Positions 60,864 through 64,000 of a DNA stretch of 64,000 nucleotides are shown piece by piece. The notes beneath the pieces were generated by a model. The model saw only the letters and a list, made by a program, of their open reading frames with translations, did no database searches and had not been told where the DNA came from. The position numbers were made by a program, and so were the translations under genes. Within the stretch, counting starts at the first letter, position 1, and the number at the start of each line of letters is the position of its first letter. This DNA comes from Acrasis kona. Lineage: Eukaryota > Heterolobosea > Eutetramitea > Acrasida > Acrasidae. The stretch spans positions 54,185 to 118,184 of the forward strand of contig JAOPGA020001709.1 in NCBI GenBank assembly GCA_026419775.2, in the 5' to 3' direction.

Positions 60864-62698
60864 ATGATAAAACGTCTCGTACATCCAACATTCAACCACT
60901 CCTTCTTCGATTATGATTACTTTATTAACGATGCAAACCTTAAATCTTTATTCAAGATTTATCTAGACCTAGACCTTAGGAGCCCAGAGATGTTTGACTT
61001 TATAGAAGATGTAGAACAGTGTAAACTCAATAAGATACCTCACGATAGGATCATAAGAGATTATCTTCATCCTGACAGCCCTAAGAGAATCAACACTTCA
61101 AAACAAATGAAGGAGGAGGCCATAAGCACTCTAAATTTTGCACCTATATACGATGAGATCAGGTCAAAGCTTAGGCTAGACGTATTTGTCAAGTTTTGTG
61201 AATCTTTCATGTTTATGAAATACGTTGTGACATCACCACACGAAGTAAGGAAGATGCTACAAAAGAGCCTGAAGAATACCATCAAACTAGTTATGACGGT
61301 GGACACATTCTATCAACCTTCAATTACGTAAGCATCGTGCGATTTGTAATAACTGACCTGTTAAGAGAGGAGGATGTGAGTGCTATAAAAGTTATATGCT
61401 CAGGCGGTATGTATGCCTGGAAAGATTTTAGTATAAATCCAGAAGCAAGTTTTGGAACTTTCAGAATGCGTGACAAAGTGGAGCTAAAATTAAACGATAA
61501 CAAGACAGTCTCTATGCTTGACCCACAACCATTTTACCGAGCATACGGAACCTTAGAGTACAAGCTCGAGCGCGTTCTAAACATGCTAATAAATCGCGAC
61601 TATAGGCATTATTGGGACGAAAATATTTCTAGTGCGTCCCAAATTGCCTACCTGTCTAATCAATCAATAGATGTATATCCATGTAAGACCCATCTTCAAT
61701 TTACATTATAATCAATGATAGCAACCATAACACACGAAGTATGTACTCTGCCTTGGCCAATATCCAACAGAGATTTTGTGGTCTCGAGTACATTGTTCAG
61801 ATGTCCAAATCAACTATCGGAGACGTTTTACATGATTAGAAAGTCAACCGAATATTACAAAGAATCAACAACAAAAAACATTAGAGGCTTCACAATAGAG
61901 GCGTTCATTCTTTCAAAAATAGATGACTTCACCACAAAATACATCAACATTTTCTATAGGAACCTACGAGAAGTGAAGGAGTCATCACCAACAGTCGGAA
62001 TATCTCAACGCCTTAACAAAAAGAGAATGAAGAACCTTCATCAGGGAATCATGACGGCGATGAAACAATTCACAAGCGGAAGCGTACAAAACACTGATAG
62101 GACCAACGGTTTATACCAAACCATGCAACAACGCCAAAACAACAAACCTGTGAAAATGAGAACAATAATCAACAACCAACCCGTTGGAATGTACAGTTTA
62201 AAATCATTTTGGGAAGAATCAGAAAAGTTTGAAAATCCACTCAAGCGCCTTATATTTGTCAGCAAGTGCTCTAGGTCCATGTCATCCGACCACATTACAA
62301 CGCTTGGTCAACTTTGTGCTAAAAAGAATAAATCATTGAATGTGAGTGGTGTCTTGGTACTCGCTCAAGATATCTTTTATAGTGTTTTGGAAGGCGCACC
62401 CTCAGACGTAGATACTTTGATGGCTATTGTTCAGAAAGATGTTAGACATTTTAATGTAAAGATTATTGCAAACGAGTCCGACATTAAGGAGAGCGAAAGG
62501 ATATTTACTTATTGGAGCATGAAGGTTGTGGATGAGAGCGAACAATACTTTATAAGGCACCTACTCACTATCAGTCAGACTGTTGGTGACTACGGAACGA
62601 TAAGTGAGGAGAGTACGATTATGGAGATGATAAAGCAGAGCGACGACAAACCTTCAACACCGTCTTTTAAACCATTGGTACAAATAAGAGGGAGCTGA
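60864..62698 (+). CDS. RGS-START-BLUF fusion protein
   Basis: Three exons (60864-61327, 61366-61682, 61722-62698; introns 38 and 39 nt) encode 585 residues. Residues about 22-135 form an RGS domain (LKSLFKIYLDLDLRSPEMFD, then FVKFCESFMFMKY), predicted to act on G-alpha. Residues about 165-375 look like a START lipid-binding domain (GGMYAWKDFSINPE, RDYRHYWDENISS, LPWPISNRDFVVSSTLFR). Residues about 436-535 are a BLUF domain (LKRLIFVSKCS, LNVSGVLVLAQDIFY, VLEGAP, KDVRHFNVKII, FTYWSM). BLUF proteins sense blue light through FAD. Here the flavin-contacting Tyr is Phe439 and the essential Gln is Ser481, while the Asn of KKNK and the late Trp and Met are kept. I infer a G-protein regulator controlled by lipid and possibly by flavin or redox state; normal BLUF photochemistry is unlikely. 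Confidence 0.85.
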
Positions 62699-62769
62699 TA
62701 AAATAATAAATATGTTAATTTTATTAAATTAATGATCCAAAGCTGTTCTCTGTTTTGTCAAGGTGCACA

Positions 62770-63075
62770 TTAGTCGTCACTATCACTGTCGTCACTCAGA
62801 TACGCGTAGTTTCTTAATTTCTTGACTCAATTCATCGATTTTTTTTATTCACTTCTTCTCTCTTTCTCCAATCTAATCTTATCAAAAGAAAATTGACGTT
62901 GAGCTTCGCATATTTGTTTCTTGAATTGAGTTTCCAAATCTTTAATTTGCCTTCCACTAAGCTCATTGTTCCTTGATCAGCGATTCTTTGACTGTCATCG
63001 TCAATATTTCCAGTTTTTTCAGGGGTGTCTTTTCATCTTCACGTGGTGATTTTGTGTTCAACTTTTGTTCTGTTG
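62770..63075 (-). pseudogene. Broken coiled-coil gene
   Basis: The minus strand carries five short coding-like segments in order but in shifting frames: EQKLNTKSPREDEKTP, then EKTGNIDDDSQRIADQGTMS, then QIKDLETQFKKQICEAQRQF and RLEKERRSE, then KKIDELSQEIKKLR, then YLSDDSDSDD and a stop at 62770-62772. The shifts fall near homopolymers (a run of eight A, a CCCC and an AAAAAA run). TTTGCAACAG at about 63071 resembles an acceptor, so an upstream exon may exist. Other genes nearby are intact, so decay is more likely than poor sequence. No function recognised beyond coiled coil with an acidic end. Confidence 0.6.
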
Positions 63076-63242
63076 CAAATACAAAATAATTATTAAGCTG
63101 CTATTGGTTTACATTCCTACCAACCCAAACATCTCATCTGTATGGGAGTCTCAGCTTCCAAACTGTTAATTTTCTGACAGGCAACTAATCCTTGATATTA
63201 TTATAATTATTGATTTTGCGATCAACAACTTAATTTTGTAAA

Positions 63243-63327
63243 GGGATAATGGTCTAGATATTTAAGATATTGGTATGATTTCCGCTTTGGGTGCGGAAGG
63301 TTGTGGGTTCGATTCCCGCTTGTCCCC
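63243..63327 (+). tRNA. tRNA-Pro(TGG) with a 13-nt D-loop insertion
   Basis: The acceptor stem GGGATAA pairs with TTGTCCC (63320-63326), and the discriminator base is C63327. The anticodon arm is TCCGC-TTTGGGT-GCGGA with anticodon TGG. The T-arm GTGGG-TTCGATT-CCCGC and B box are intact. Without 63258-63270 (ATATTTAAGATAT) the D-arm reads GTC-TAGTGGTAT-GAT, the standard eukaryotic tRNA-Pro form. The 13 extra bases split the A box. They may be an ectopic intron or a tolerated loop expansion. There is no canonical intron after position 37. Confidence 0.88.
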
Positions 63328-63328
63328 G

Positions 63329-63334
63329 TTTTTT
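63329..63334 (+). terminator. Pol III T-run after tRNA-Pro
   Basis: Six consecutive T residues follow the tRNA 3' end by one base, as expected for RNA polymerase III termination. This argues that the tRNA locus is transcribed. Confidence 0.75.
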
Positions 63335-63402
63335 GGGATAATGAGGTGAACGATAGCAATCTTTCTAACCTAATAAAACAACCATTTTACAGTTACAAAT
63401 AT

Positions 63403-64000
63403 TTACTTGTTTAGGTACGTTCTAGTCATAGATGATAAGTCACCTACACGTCCTCCTTGAGTTCCAGTTCCATTTCCTCCAATGTCTCTGCCAGCAGCAC
63501 CTCTTCCTTTTCCGTCTTCGTCAAACCTCTGTTTGTGAGCACCAGTATATTTTGAAGTGTCGGTTAGCCTTGCAAATATACCACTACTAGTTTGTGTCTT
63601 TGTTACAGTGGGTGGGTTCGAAAGTGGTGTGGAAGGCTTGCTTGGAGATTTGGGACTTATGGGGCTAGACGGAGAACCAGTGCCTTTGGGGATAGAATCT
63701 CTACCTTCTAGTCCTTTCCCTTTCCCTTCTTCATCGAATCTTGATTTATGTGCACCAGTATACAAGGATGCATCAGTCATCTTCGAAACTATTCCTGATT
63801 CGTCTACTTTTTGAGTATTGTTAGTGGAGGGACCATTGGTCGATTGAATTGAGGAGGTTAGAGAATCCATCGTACAACCTTTTTTCGCTGCAATCAGCTC
63901 CAAGGCTACCAAAAATTGCTCATAGCTTATCTTTCTCTCAGCTTTTGGTTTTACTTTTGTGTTTGCGAAAATCAAGTCCACATCTGTTGCCGAAAATTTG
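63403..64000 (-). CDS. TPPP/p25-alpha-like protein with duplicated C-terminal motif, 5' end missing
   Basis: The frame runs off the right edge, so the N-terminus is not in the window. About 199 residues are visible. The core ends VDLIFANTKVKPKAERKISY and then EQFLVALELIAAKKG, as in p25-alpha proteins, which bind and bundle microtubules. The C-terminal family motif is present twice: MTDASLYTGAHKSRFDEEGK and then GKGLEGR, and LTDTSKYTGAHKQRFDEDGK and then GRGAAGR. They are separated by a Ser/Pro-rich linker (SPSSPISPKSPSKPSTP). Most family members have one such motif. The protein supports a flagellum- or microtubule-rich life stage. The ATG-like codon near 63981 is a GTG within the domain and not the start. 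Confidence 0.87.
   Translation of the reverse strand, partial: KFSATDVDLIFANTKVKPKAERKISYEQFLVALELIAAKKGCTMDSLTSSIQSTNGPSTNNTQKVDESGIVSKMTDASLYTGAHKSRFDEEGKGKGLEGRDSIPKGTGSPSSPISPKSPSKPSTPLSNPPTVTKTQTSSGIFARLTDTSKYTGAHKQRFDEDGKGRGAAGRDIGGNGTGTQGGRVGDLSSMTRTYLNK

Overview
The window is nuclear DNA from a compact, intron-bearing protist genome. All three standard stop codons are used. Nearly every gene is flanked by AATAAA-type signals within tens of bases, and 30 inferred GT-AG introns are almost all 36-49 nt long. The gene set points to a free-living amoeboflagellate. Housekeeping genes include AP-1 gamma-adaptin, uL18/RPL5, U2A', USB1, WDR12/Ytm1, PIG-F and GMPPA. Genes suggesting a cilium or flagellum are a HYDIN/ASH-repeat protein, a TPPP/p25-alpha protein and a MORN protein. 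There is also a BLUF-domain protein and an archaeal-type phosphoglycerate mutase. My best guess is a heterolobosean (Acrasis/Naegleria relatives). This is inference, not proof.

Layout. 1-9338: a giant BEACH protein on the minus strand, running off the left edge. 9444-11810: a membrane protein with a degenerate intradiol-dioxygenase fold, a dual-specificity phosphatase and a Ras-like GTPase. 12606-18505: a MORN protein, a coiled-coil protein, a four-TM protein, a Mn-type CDF transporter and an unknown protein. 19342-24462: U2A', gamma-adaptin and a membrane-anchored PI-PLC-like enzyme. 24529-31199: the HYDIN-like protein, a triple ADF-H (coactosin-like) protein and a PX protein. 31705-38614: a four-TM protein, an R3H/G-patch protein, an unknown protein, a TALE homeodomain protein, an F-box protein and a FYRN-FYRC-PHD-PHD-SANT-SANT chromatin protein. 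38950-42467: an N-myristoylation candidate, an RGS-like protein, a methyltransferase and a Zn2Cys6 protein. 43396-50657: WDR12, PIG-F, GMPPA, USB1, three unknown genes and a Bet1-like SNARE. 51181-54859: catalase, a Ras-like GTPase and an LDAH-like hydrolase. 56312-60436: RPL5, an unknown charged protein and the phosphoglycerate mutase. 60864-64000: an RGS-START-BLUF fusion, a broken coiled-coil gene, a tRNA-Pro with a D-loop insertion and a TPPP-like protein cut by the right edge.

Genes are not in operons, but neighbours are packed very tightly. Two divergent pairs have exactly 38 nt between start codons (PIG-F/GMPPA and the pair at 50094/50133). Convergent pairs are separated by as little as 3 nt or overlap by 6 or 30 nt. 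PIG-F and GMPPA both serve GPI-anchor or mannose metabolism and probably share a promoter. U2A', USB1 and the R3H/G-patch protein all belong to RNA processing, but are not adjacent.

The two most striking items are the RGS-START-BLUF protein, whose BLUF domain lacks the two residues needed for normal flavin photochemistry, and a tRNA-Pro(TGG) gene with 13 extra bases in the D-loop, splitting the A box. Function assignments were made by reading motifs, without database searches.
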